Source: Meridianimaribacter flavus (GTDB taxonomy: Bacteria; Bacteroidota; Bacteroidia; Flavobacteriales; Flavobacteriaceae). Taken from it: a stretch of 64,000 nt of DNA. Below are positions 37,749 through 45,362 of the stretch, one piece after another. Under the pieces are notes generated by a model. That model saw nothing but the letters and a program-made list of their open reading frames with translations, did not search any database and was not told the origin of the DNA. The first letter of the stretch is position 1. The number at the start of each line of letters is the position of its first letter. A program made the position numbers and the translations under genes. The stretch is taken from the NCBI RefSeq assembly GCF_004366715.1, contig NZ_SOQZ01000004.1:248001-312000 (forward strand). The letters are read 5' to 3'.

Positions 37749-38633
37749 CTACCTTTCATTTCTTGCTTTAGCATAATCATAACCTAATTGCCACCATTTA
37801 GTCATCAAACGCTTACTGAAAATTAAGGAGTTTTCAGTAAGGTCTGTTGGCGTATAGTACAAATTCAGCTTTACGCCTTTATTTCGCGCTGCAAGCTTGC
37901 CTATAACTATATCATTACGCTCCACTTGGTTAAGCAAATGCCCAAATAGGTTAATCATTAATGAAAATGGATTTTTACCCAACACCTTCAACCTATCCAT
38001 TTGTTCAGCTTCTAAAACAATAGCATCAATTTCAGTTGCTCCACGCTGTATAGCCTCGCGTATTGGCACTACACAACCCAAACCACCATCAGCATATTCA
38101 TAACCGTTCACTTTTGCTAAAGACATAAACGGTATATAGTTACAAGAAATCCATATCCAATTACAAAACTCTTCATACGAGTAGTCGTTAATAGACTTGT
38201 ACTCTACTGTGTTTTTAGAAAGGTTAGACACAGTCACCACAACATCCTCTTTGGTGTCTTTTATCTTTAAAAACTCTTCTTTAGTAAAATTCTTCCTAAT
38301 ATTCCTCCTTAGTGATTTACTCTCTCCAAAGGTGCGTTTCATTCGAATAAACTGCCATAAAGAGTTCACAAAATCAATAGACACAAACTCTCTTCCGTCT
38401 TTTTCACGCTGCACAAAAGGACTTACACTAAAAATATCACTCTGTTGCACATTAGTAAAAATATCATACAACTTACCAATATCGTTGACAGCCAAATGAG
38501 GTATTAACAAACTTCCTGTAGAAGTTCCTAAATACATATCGTAAGTTTTCCCCTGACCCTCAATAAGGTACTGCGCAACTCCTCCTGCATACGCACCTTT
38601 ACTTCCGCCACCTGATATTACTAATGCTCGCAT
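37749..38633 (-). CDS. Patatin-like phospholipase
   Basis: A 294-aa lipid acyl hydrolase of the patatin family with a Ser-Asp dyad. The oxyanion block SGGGSKGAYAGG is at the very N-terminus, the nucleophile elbow GTSTG is at about residues 37-41, and the catalytic aspartate lies in YADGGLG (about 182). No signal peptide is seen, so it should act in the cytoplasm or at the inner leaflet. Substrate specificity is not predictable. It is divergent from recG; the shared 85-bp region contains no exact TAnnTTTG element. Confidence 0.88.
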   Translation of the reverse strand: MRALVISGGGSKGAYAGGVAQYLIEGQGKTYDMYLGTSTGSLLIPHLAVNDIGKLYDIFTNVQQSDIFSVSPFVQREKDGREFVSIDFVNSLWQFIRMKRTFGESKSLRRNIRKNFTKEEFLKIKDTKEDVVVTVSNLSKNTVEYKSINDYSYEEFCNWIWISCNYIPFMSLAKVNGYEYADGGLGCVVPIREAIQRGATEIDAIVLEAEQMDRLKVLGKNPFSLMINLFGHLLNQVERNDIVIGKLAARNKGVKLNLYYTPTDLTENSLIFSKRLMTKWWQLGYDYAKARNER

Positions 38634-38718
38634 TTTATTTGTTTTCTGCTCGTTTTAGAGTTCCAAAATACAAAAAATCAAGTTTTATCTTTCAAGTATT
38701 AGAATTATATTCGTTACC

Positions 38719-40857
38719 ATGAATACCAATCTTCAAACACCTATAGATTACCTTAAAGGCGTTGGACCAAATCGAGCCGATTTACTTCGTAAAGAGCTTG
38801 GTATTCACACCTATCAAGACCTAATCAACTTATTTCCAAATCGATACATTGACCGAACTCAATATTACAAAATTAATCAACTGCAACGCAACAACGCTGA
38901 CGTACAGGTTATTGGAAGAGTTACTAGCTTTAAAGAAATCGCTCAAAAAAGAGGTAAACGGCTAGTTGCCACGTTTCAAGATGATACTGGAGTTATGGAG
39001 TTGGTTTGGTTTAGAGGTCAAAAATGGATTAGAGACAGCATAAAACCAAACACAACTTATGTGATTTTTGGAAAAACCAATTGGTTTAATGGCACATTTA
39101 GCATGCCTCACCCTGAAATGGAACTGCTTGAAGAACACGAAAAGAATTTGCGCTCTGCAATGCAACCTATTTATCCTTCAACTGAAAAGCTATCCAATAA
39201 AGGCATCACCAATAGAGTAATTAGTAAAATTATGCAGAATCTGTTCTTGGAAACCAAAGGCAGGTTTTTGGAAACCTTATCTGAAAATTTACTTTCAGAA
39301 CTTAAATTACTCTCAAAAAGCGAAGCACTTTTTAACGTGCATTTTCCAAAAAACCAAGAGCTATTATCTCGTGCTCAATTCCGATTAAAATTTGAAGAAT
39401 TATTCTACATCCAACTGCAACTTATTCTTAAAAATCTAATCCATAAATCAAAAATTAAAGGCTTTCCATTTGAAAAAGTTGGCGACTATTTCAACACCTT
39501 TTTCAAGGAACATTTACCCTTTGAATTAACCAATGCTCAAAAGCGAGTTCTCAAAGAAATTAGAGCCGATTTAGGCAGTAATGCACAAATGAACCGATTA
39601 TTACAAGGTGATGTTGGTTCTGGAAAGACTATAGTTGCGCTAATGTCAATGTTAATCGCACTTGACAACGGTTTTCAAGCTTGTTTAATGGCTCCAACTG
39701 AAATTTTGTCAGTTCAGCACTATAACGGTTTATTGGAGTTTTGCAACAAATTGAATATCAGTATAAAATTATTAACTGGTTCAAGTAATACTTCAGAACG
39801 AAAAGAAATCCATGAAAATCTTGAAAATGGCAATTTACAGATTTTAATTGGTACTCATGCACTGCTTGAAGATAAGGTAAAATTTAAAAATTTAGGGCTT
39901 GCAATTATAGACGAACAACATCGATTTGGAGTCGAGCAAAGAAGCAAATTATGGAGAAAAGGCCCAGAGGCATCTTCTGATAATGAAAGAGCAACTACTC
40001 CAACTCCTCCACACATTTTAGTGATGACTGCAACACCAATTCCGCGAACTTTAGCAATGTCGGTTTATGGTGATTTAGACATCTCAGTAATTGACGAATT
40101 ACCTCCAGGAAGACAGTCTATAAAAACAGTACATCGTTACGATAAAAACAGACTTCGTGTGTTTCAGTTTATAAGAGATGAAATTAAAAAAGGCAGACAA
40201 GTATATGTGGTATATCCATTAATTCAGGAAAGTGAAAAAATGGATTACAAAGACCTTATGGATGGTTACGAAAGCATTTCTAGAGACTTTCCTATGCCAG
40301 AATACCAAATCTCCATTGTACACGGAAAGATGAAACCAGCCGATAAGGATTACGAAATGCAACGTTTTGCTAAAGGCGAAACACAAATTATGGTTGCCAC
40401 TACAGTAATTGAAGTTGGTGTAAACGTTCCTAATGCCTCTGTTATGGTTATTGAAAGCGCTGAACGCTTTGGGTTATCGCAATTACACCAGTTAAGAGGT
40501 CGTGTTGGTCGTGGTGCCGAACAAAGTTATTGCATTTTAATGACGAGCCATAAACTAAGCAACGATAGTAAACTACGCTTAGAAACCATGACCAGAACCA
40601 GTGATGGCTTTGAAATTGCCGAAGTAGACCTTAAACTTCGTGGTCCTGGTGATATTATGGGAACCCAACAAAGTGGCGTGCTCAACCTTAAAATTGCCGA
40701 TATTGTTAAAGACAAAGACATCTTACAAAGCACTCGCTTTTATGCTAAACGCATTTTAAACAGCGACCCAACTCTAGGCTTACCAGAACACAAAGTGCTA
40801 CTCCACACCTACAGGCAATTGAGCAAATACAAAAACATGTGGAATTACATTAGCTAA
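38719..40857 (+). CDS. recG: ATP-dependent DNA helicase RecG
   Basis: Branch-migration helicase that regresses stalled forks and processes recombination intermediates; 712 aa. The N-terminal wedge/OB domain contains LKGVGPNRADLLRKELGI and VIGRVTSF. The helicase core has Walker A GDVGSGKTIVAL, TGSSNTSERKEI, DEQHRFGVEQR (motif II), VMTATPIPRTLAM (III), TTVIEVGVNVPNASVM (V) and HQLRGRVGRG (VI). The C-terminal RecG block LKLRGPGDIMGTQQSG is present. Length and order are normal. It is the last core gene before the accessory region. Confidence 0.96.
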   Translation: MNTNLQTPIDYLKGVGPNRADLLRKELGIHTYQDLINLFPNRYIDRTQYYKINQLQRNNADVQVIGRVTSFKEIAQKRGKRLVATFQDDTGVMELVWFRGQKWIRDSIKPNTTYVIFGKTNWFNGTFSMPHPEMELLEEHEKNLRSAMQPIYPSTEKLSNKGITNRVISKIMQNLFLETKGRFLETLSENLLSELKLLSKSEALFNVHFPKNQELLSRAQFRLKFEELFYIQLQLILKNLIHKSKIKGFPFEKVGDYFNTFFKEHLPFELTNAQKRVLKEIRADLGSNAQMNRLLQGDVGSGKTIVALMSMLIALDNGFQACLMAPTEILSVQHYNGLLEFCNKLNISIKLLTGSSNTSERKEIHENLENGNLQILIGTHALLEDKVKFKNLGLAIIDEQHRFGVEQRSKLWRKGPEASSDNERATTPTPPHILVMTATPIPRTLAMSVYGDLDISVIDELPPGRQSIKTVHRYDKNRLRVFQFIRDEIKKGRQVYVVYPLIQESEKMDYKDLMDGYESISRDFPMPEYQISIVHGKMKPADKDYEMQRFAKGETQIMVATTVIEVGVNVPNASVMVIESAERFGLSQLHQLRGRVGRGAEQSYCILMTSHKLSNDSKLRLETMTRTSDGFEIAEVDLKLRGPGDIMGTQQSGVLNLKIADIVKDKDILQSTRFYAKRILNSDPTLGLPEHKVLLHTYRQLSKYKNMWNYIS

Positions 40858-40862
40858 AAAAA

Positions 40863-40886
40863 AAGCCCAACTAAAATGTTGGACTT
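40863..40886. terminator. Hairpin after recG, doubtful as + strand terminator
   Basis: AAGCCCAAC (40863-40871) pairs with GTTGGACTT (40878-40886) with one mismatch and a 6-base loop. Nine A residues precede it, but it is followed by A rather than T on the + strand, so the U-tract would only exist for transcription on the minus strand. It may still act as a 3' end-stabilising hairpin for recG mRNA. Confidence 0.35.
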
Positions 40887-41242
40887 AAAAAACATAACTG
40901 CTCGTTTTTAATTGATTGATTGTCTTAAAATTAGACCATTACCTACCTCGCTGCTGTTAGCAATTTGTTAAAGTACTGTATACAACTGTTAATTAACGCT
41001 TTTTTAAGAATACACAATTGTCCATAATTGTTTAGAACTAATCACCATTTAGCATTGATTTAATGCTGAAAAATACCGAACTTCGTTTAACGGTAGATAT
41101 AGATAATTAAAACTATCCATATCTTTATTATTGTGTTTCATACCGAAAAAAGCCAGCCGCACAAATAGCACATTTGTTTTTTTCCTCGCAAAATCCAACG
41201 CAATAAAAAACAAAAGAGCTATTTTTAGCCAACGCTCACGAC
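40887..41242. other. Non-coding stretch before the restriction-modification genes
   Basis: About 355 bp without a credible gene. It holds a hairpin at 41095-41124 and a segment at 41148-41180 reading AAAAGCCAGC then CAAATAGCACATTTG (a small palindrome). One copy of the repeat GCCAACGCT is at 41228-41236. AAAAGCCAGC and GCCAACGCT recur on the far side of the restriction genes (43850-43859, 43749-43757 and 43824-43832). The composition looks like the interspersed repeat DNA often seen beside accessory genes in flavobacteria. That last comparison is from memory, not a search. Confidence 0.55.
41095..41124. repeat. Imperfect hairpin in the recG - restriction methylase gap
   Basis: AGATATAGATA (41095-41105) pairs with TATCCATATCT (41114-41124), 10 of 11 positions complementary plus one G-T-type mismatch, with an 8-base loop. 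No T-run follows, so a terminator role is unlikely; operator or structural remnant is possible. Confidence 0.35.
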
Positions 41243-41258
41243 TAAATTTGTAACTTTG
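41243..41258 (+). promoter_or_regulatory. Tandem -7 elements ahead of the restriction-modification operon
   Basis: TAAATTTG (41243-41250) and TAACTTTG (41251-41258) are two adjacent exact matches to TAnnTTTG, only 5-13 bp before the ATG at 41264. I see no TTG at the expected -33 position for either. Transcription from here would give an almost leaderless message. Confidence 0.5.
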
Positions 41259-41263
41259 GAACT

Positions 41264-42820
41264 ATGCAAACAACGTTAGACATAGAAAAAAACAAAGACA
41301 CTTTACCAAGCAAATTTGCTGATATACTTGGCGTTAAGTACACTTCTACTGTTTCTAAAGAACATAAAAAAGGAAAAGGACAATTCTTTACACCAACTGA
41401 AATTTCCAATTTTATGGGAAGTATTGCAACAGAACCGAATTCTAGAGATATTTCTATTCTTGACCCAGGTTGTGGAACTGCGATTTTGACTTGTTCGCTA
41501 ATCGAAAAATTAATTGAATTTGATTTAAACTCAATCCAATTAGTTGCTTATGAAACTGACATTACACTTTTTCCTTATACAGAACAATCTTTACAACATT
41601 TAAAGCAATGGACTAAAGAAAGAGGAGTAAAATTCAGCTATACACTTTTGACAAGTGATTTCATTGAAGATATGGCAAAATCAATGGAAAATCACATTGA
41701 GACTTTTGATTATATAATTTCAAATCCACCATATTTTAAACTCGCGAAAGATGATAAAAGGGTTAAACTTTTACAGAATTTAGTAAAAGGTCAACCAAAT
41801 ATTTATTCATTCTTTTTAGCTGTTTCAGTTAATCTCTTAAAAAATGATGGAGAACTGATATATATTGTACCAAGAAGCTTCGCTTCTGGTCAATATTTCA
41901 ATTCTTTTAGAGATTATTTTTTCAGTAATATCAATTTAAATTTTATTCACCTTTTTAAATCACGTAGTGAAACTTTTGACAGAGATAATGTTCTACAGGA
42001 GACTTTAATTTTAAAAGGAAGTAAAGACAATATAACAGAAGTTATTGTATCGACTTCAGAAGGTCTTAAAGATATTCAAGAGCCAATACAAAAGACGTTT
42101 GATGTTAGTGATTTAATCGATTTAAACTCTAAAGCAAAAATACTTCATCTTCCAACAACAGAATATGAAGAGAATGTAATCCATTTGTTTAAATCTTGGA
42201 ATAACAAATTAATTGACTTTGGCATCCAAATTTCGACTGGTCCAGTAGTTTCATTTCGTTCCAGAGAATTTTTATTTGACAATTACCAAAACTCAACCGT
42301 TTTTTTAGCACCTCTTTATTGGTTGCATAACGTTACAAAAATGAAAGCTGAATGGCCAATTTTTGTTTCTAACAAAAGCCAATATATTAACAAAACAAAA
42401 GTTTCCAAAAAGATGCTGACCGTTAACAAAAACTATGTTTTTTTAAGACGATTTAGTTCTAAAGATGATAAAAGTAGATTAATAGCTTCACCTTATTTTT
42501 CGAGATTTAACGATAGTGATTTTATTGGAATTGAAAACAAACTTAATTACATATATAGACTTGATGGTGAGCTTCAAGAAAACGAAGCTGTTGGAATTTC
42601 CGCAATTTTAAACTCAAAAGTATTTGACACATACTTTAGGACTTTCAACGGAAATGTAAACGTTAGTGCTACAGAAATACGATTAATGCCATTTCCAACA
42701 ATTGAAGTAATACGAGAAGTTGGTAATACACTTATTGAACAAAATGATTTTTCTCAAGAAAAAATCGATTCCATTGTTAATCAATGGTTAGAACAAAACA
42801 TTTTAGCAAATAATGAATAA
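41264..42820 (+). CDS. Type II DNA adenine methyltransferase (BsuBI/PstI type)
   Basis: N6-adenine DNA methyltransferase, 518 aa, protecting host DNA from the endonuclease encoded next. The SAM-binding motif I is DPGCGTAILTCSLIE (about residues 69-83) and the catalytic motif IV is SNPPYFKLA (NPPY, about 150). An upstream GQFFTPTEISNFM block is typical of the N6_Mtase class. The C-terminal half is the target-recognition region. Length matches methylases of the BsuBI/PstI group, which act on CTGCAG, and the partner endonuclease supports this; the exact site is inference. It overlaps the endonuclease start by 8 bp. Confidence 0.88.
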   Translation: MQTTLDIEKNKDTLPSKFADILGVKYTSTVSKEHKKGKGQFFTPTEISNFMGSIATEPNSRDISILDPGCGTAILTCSLIEKLIEFDLNSIQLVAYETDITLFPYTEQSLQHLKQWTKERGVKFSYTLLTSDFIEDMAKSMENHIETFDYIISNPPYFKLAKDDKRVKLLQNLVKGQPNIYSFFLAVSVNLLKNDGELIYIVPRSFASGQYFNSFRDYFFSNINLNFIHLFKSRSETFDRDNVLQETLILKGSKDNITEVIVSTSEGLKDIQEPIQKTFDVSDLIDLNSKAKILHLPTTEYEENVIHLFKSWNNKLIDFGIQISTGPVVSFRSREFLFDNYQNSTVFLAPLYWLHNVTKMKAEWPIFVSNKSQYINKTKVSKKMLTVNKNYVFLRRFSSKDDKSRLIASPYFSRFNDSDFIGIENKLNYIYRLDGELQENEAVGISAILNSKVFDTYFRTFNGNVNVSATEIRLMPFPTIEVIREVGNTLIEQNDFSQEKIDSIVNQWLEQNILANNE

Positions 42821-43748
42821 AATTGAAGAAGCCCAAATTATCCTAAAAGATTTAGGACTACCCAAATCACAGCAGAATGAAATGTCAGCAGTTACACTTT
42901 TAGCTCTTTGTAACATTAAAGAAACTGACAAATGGAAAGATGCCGAAAAAATAAGTCTTGGAGTTAGTAATGGTGTTATGAAATTCAGTTCCGATTTTTA
43001 TGGTATGAACTATGCACCAAACTCAAGAGAAACATTTCGAAGAAAAGTTCTTCATCAATTTATACAAGCCAGAATTGTAAATTACAATCCAGATGACCCT
43101 ACTATTCCAGTAAATAGTCCACGAGCTCATTATGGTATTGCAAAGGAAGCTTTAGCGGTTATTAAGACTTTCGGTTCGAAAAAATGGAATAAAAACGCAA
43201 CTGAATTTAGAGCTTCAGTTGGAGATTTATCTAAAAAATATGCAAAAAGTAAAGCTGTAGCTCGAGTTCCTGTAAAATTGCCAAATGGAAAAACTTTAAA
43301 ACTTTCACCTGGTAAACATAACGAAGTTCAAGCTGCTGTAGTTGAGCAATTTTTACCTGAATTTGCAGAAGGCAGTGAATTACTTTATTTAGGAGACACA
43401 GAAACAAAAGACCTTTATGCTGATAAAAAAACTTTAGCAGAAATAGGAATTCCAATCGACCAGCATAGCAAATTACCTGATGTTGTTTTATATCATCGTG
43501 AAAAGAATTGGCTTTATTTAATTGAAGCAGTTACATCTCACGGACCAGTTTCGCCTAAAAGAATGCACGAATTGGAGGAACTTCTTGAAAAGTGTGATGC
43601 AGGAAAAATATATGTTACTGCATTTCCAGACTTTTCGGAATTCAAAAAATGGTCGAAAAAGATTGCGTGGGAAACTGAAATATGGATTTGTGAAATGCCT
43701 AGTCATATGATTCATTTTAATGGCGACCGATTTATGGGTCCACGTTAA
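42813..43748 (+). CDS. BsuBI/PstI-family type II restriction endonuclease
   Basis: A 311-aa restriction endonuclease. The C-terminal half carries the family's PD-(D/E)XK-like block: LLYLGDTETKDLYADKKTL, then HSKLPDVVLYHREKNWLYLI and EAVTSHGPVSPKRMHEL. The D, E and K/H residues in these segments are the probable catalytic set. The N-terminal part (SAVTLLALCNI, NSRETFRRKVLHQF) matches the helical domain of the same family. It is translationally coupled with the methylase (8-bp overlap), the usual order M then R. Predicted to cut CTGCAG, but that sequence is common in this window. The stop TAA is directly followed by GCCAACGCT. Confidence 0.88.
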   Translation: MNKIEEAQIILKDLGLPKSQQNEMSAVTLLALCNIKETDKWKDAEKISLGVSNGVMKFSSDFYGMNYAPNSRETFRRKVLHQFIQARIVNYNPDDPTIPVNSPRAHYGIAKEALAVIKTFGSKKWNKNATEFRASVGDLSKKYAKSKAVARVPVKLPNGKTLKLSPGKHNEVQAAVVEQFLPEFAEGSELLYLGDTETKDLYADKKTLAEIGIPIDQHSKLPDVVLYHREKNWLYLIEAVTSHGPVSPKRMHELEELLEKCDAGKIYVTAFPDFSEFKKWSKKIAWETEIWICEMPSHMIHFNGDRFMGPR

Positions 43749-43832
43749 GCCAACGCTAAAAGCCATACACATTTACAGTCGCATCATCCAGGCTTCACCA
43801 AAACTGTAAAAGAGTATGTCTTTGCCAACGCT
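43749..43832. repeat. GCCAACGCT direct repeats with an internal inverted repeat
   Basis: GCCAACGCT occurs at 43749-43757 and again at 43824-43832. Between them, CATACACATTTACAGT (43764-43779) and ACTGTAAAAGAGTATG (43803-43818) form a 16-bp inverted repeat with three mismatches and a 23-base loop. A third GCCAACGCT lies 28 bp ahead of the methylase gene (41228-41236), so copies bracket the restriction genes. Confidence 0.7.
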
Positions 43833-43861
43833 CGCAAGATTGCGGAATGAAAAGCCAGCAG

Positions 43862-43989
43862 GTAACAACGTATATAAAATAGCGGTTAAAGTGCTTAAAC
43901 AAAAATGAATTTTATAAATTTAAGGTCAGTTATAAACCGAAAAGTTAGTGCATAAAGTCCGCTACTTTTCATATACAAGACCGTTAAAC
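43862..43989. repeat. Long imperfect inverted repeat next to the IS element
   Basis: The left arm (from about 43862, GTATATAAAATAGCGG near 43870) and the right arm (to about 43989, CCGCTACTTTTCATATAC near 43960) are reverse complements apart from small gaps. Both arms share GTATAT and TAGCGG blocks, and GTTAAAC-like ends. Roughly 70 bp separate the arms. No ORF is present. It looks like a small non-autonomous or repeat-family element. The IS3 element begins 8 bp beyond it. Confidence 0.6.
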
Positions 43990-43996
43990 GAACATT

Positions 43997-44021
43997 TGAC
44001 CCGTCCTGAATAAAGGCTACA
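43997..44021 (+). repeat. Left terminal inverted repeat of the IS3-family element
   Basis: Begins TGACCCGTCCTGAA and ends GGCTACA; pairs with the right end at 19 of 25 positions. The flanking ATT target duplication is at 43994-43996. Confidence 0.9.
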
Positions 44022-44035
44022 TAATTTTAAACATT

Positions 44036-44407
44036 ATGTATAAAAACGACAAAGTCATCAGACGGTATTCAGAACCTTTTAAACTGAAAATTTTAGACGA
44101 ACTTACAACGGGTAAATTAAACAAGTATCAATTAGGTAAGGCTTATGGTATTGCACCAACTACCATTAATGAATGGATTAAGAAATACAACCGTAAAGAC
44201 CTTATGAACACTAGAATAACAGTGAAAACTAAAGACGAAATAACACGTATAAAAGAACTCCAAAAAGAGATTGAACAACTTAAAAAATTGTTGTTAAAGA
44301 AAGACTTGGATGCGATGATTCAAGATTTATACCTGGAAGTTGCTGCCGAAGACCTTGGTTATAAATCGGTTGCCGAACTAAAAAAAAAGTTAAATATAGA
44401 GCGGTAA
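44036..44407 (+). CDS. IS3-family transposase OrfA (helix-turn-helix)
   Basis: A 123-aa DNA-binding protein. The N-terminal HTH is visible (EPFKLKILDELTTGKLNKYQ, LGKAYGIAPTTINEWIKKYN), followed by a leucine-zipper-like coiled coil (RIKELQKEIEQLKKLLLKKD) for oligomerisation. Close to the 3' end is a run of nine A then G (44380-44389), the classical slippery site at which ribosomes shift -1 into orfB to make the OrfAB transposase of about 407 aa. OrfA alone usually acts as a regulator of transposition. Confidence 0.9.
   Translation: MYKNDKVIRRYSEPFKLKILDELTTGKLNKYQLGKAYGIAPTTINEWIKKYNRKDLMNTRITVKTKDEITRIKELQKEIEQLKKLLLKKDLDAMIQDLYLEVAAEDLGYKSVAELKKKLNIER
44380..44389 (+). promoter_or_regulatory. 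Programmed -1 frameshift slippery site A9G
   Basis: AAAAAAAAAG in the last ten codons of orfA. In the 0 frame it reads Lys-Lys-Lys-Leu and terminates at 44405-44407; after a -1 slip it continues Val-Lys-Tyr-Arg-Ala into an orfB frame that is open through to 45258. The orfB frame has no good ATG of its own upstream of the conserved region. Confidence 0.8.
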
Positions 44408-45258
44408 GTAAAACTAAAGACAAAGCTAAAGGATTTGCGTCTTTAACCACTATTTGTAAGCCTTTCGGGATTAAACGTGATGCTTATTACAAGTATAAAT
44501 ACAGAGCTGATAAACGTTTAAAACTTGAACAACAGGTCATTCAAATTGTAAACCAAAAACGTAGATCCTTGCCTAGAGAAGGTGTACGTAAACTCAAAAT
44601 ATCTTTGAAAAACGATTTTGATAAAGCTAACCTCAAAGTAGGCAGAGACACGCTTTTCAACATCCTTAGAAAACACAATATGCTTATAACCAGAAAGAAA
44701 CCTAGCTATAGAACTACCAACTCTTTCCATAGGTTCTATAAACATAAAAACATCATCAAAGATTTACTTGTTAATAGACCTAATCAAGTCTGGGTATCTG
44801 ATATTACCTATATCAGAACCGTAAAAGGATTTTGTTACTTGGCGCTCATAACCGACATGTATTCAAGGAAAATCATTGGCTATGACCTGAGTGATAGCCT
44901 TGAACTTAGTGGCTGTGTCAGAGCGCTTAATAAAGCATTATATCAAGTTAAAAACACTCAGAACCTTATACACCACTCGGACAGAGGAATACAGTATTGT
45001 AGCAATCTATACACGCAAATTTTAAAGAGAGAAAACATCAAAATTAGTATGACAGAAGAAAATCATTGCTACGAAAATGCTATTGCGGAACGTGTAAACG
45101 GCATCCTAAAAGACGAATTCTATCTCGACCAAACCTTTGATAGCGTACAACACGCAAAAAGAGCAACAAAAAGTGCTATTAATCTATACAACCAAATTAG
45201 ATTACATGTATCTTTAGATTATAAAACACCAAATATGGTATATTTAAAAACAGCGTAA
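44389..45258 (+). CDS. IS3-family transposase OrfB (DDE integrase domain, via frameshift)
   Basis: Catalytic half of the transposase, in the -1 frame relative to orfA. The frame is open from the A9G site and includes an HTH_21-like linker (FGIKRDAYYKYKYRADKRLK), then the rve integrase core. The DDE triad is intact: D in WVSDITYI, D in HHSDRGIQY and E in CYENAIAERVNG. The first conventional start codon is a TTG at 44569, too far inside to give the full domain, so expression as OrfAB by frameshift is the likelier route. Confidence 0.88.
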   Translation, partial: VKYRAVSKTKDKAKGFASLTTICKPFGIKRDAYYKYKYRADKRLKLEQQVIQIVNQKRRSLPREGVRKLKISLKNDFDKANLKVGRDTLFNILRKHNMLITRKKPSYRTTNSFHRFYKHKNIIKDLLVNRPNQVWVSDITYIRTVKGFCYLALITDMYSRKIIGYDLSDSLELSGCVRALNKALYQVKNTQNLIHHSDRGIQYCSNLYTQILKRENIKISMTEENHCYENAIAERVNGILKDEFYLDQTFDSVQHAKRATKSAINLYNQIRLHVSLDYKTPNMVYLKTA

Positions 45259-45272
45259 ATCAATTTTTAACC

Positions 45273-45297
45273 TGTAGCCATATTTCAGGACTAGACA
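45273..45297 (-). repeat. Right terminal inverted repeat of the IS3-family element
   Basis: Read on the minus strand it begins TGTCTAGTCCTGAA and ends GGCTACA, matching the left end at 19 of 25 positions. The ATT duplication follows at 45298-45300. Confidence 0.9.
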
Positions 45298-45337
45298 ATT
45301 CCAAATCCTCCTATTCTTATTTCCATATTCAATTTAG

Positions 45338-45345
45338 TACCTTTA
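45338..45345 (+). promoter_or_regulatory. Possible -7 element of the lysoplasmalogenase gene
   Basis: TACCTTTA, one base off TAnnTTTG, 17 bp before the ATG at 45363. The IS right end is only about 40 bp upstream, so the insertion has replaced whatever lay beyond about -33. Confidence 0.35.
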
Positions 45346-45362
45346 AGCATTAATTATCTATT

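Larger units (their letters stand above)
43997..45297 (+). mobile_element. Complete IS3-family insertion sequence, 1,301 bp
   Basis: Ends are TG...CA with 25-bp terminal inverted repeats (43997-44021 and 45273-45297) identical at 19 positions, including the blocks GTCCTGAA and GGCTACA. A 3-bp target duplication ATT flanks both sides (43994-43996 and 45298-45300), as expected for IS3-family transposition. Inside are orfA and orfB with a -1 frameshift signal. Ends, duplication and both frames are intact, so the copy may be active or recently inserted. The IS150/IS3 subgroup cannot be fixed without a database search. Confidence 0.92.

Noticed and set aside
41063-41110. A 15-codon ATG frame before the restriction operon
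   Set aside because: Very short and without any matching leader-peptide or attenuator structure; most likely chance or a remnant.
43749-43989. Possible integron attC sites and cassette array
   Set aside because: One end has GTTAAAC, which fits the attC R' core, but the opposite RYYYAAC core is missing and no integrase gene is in the window.
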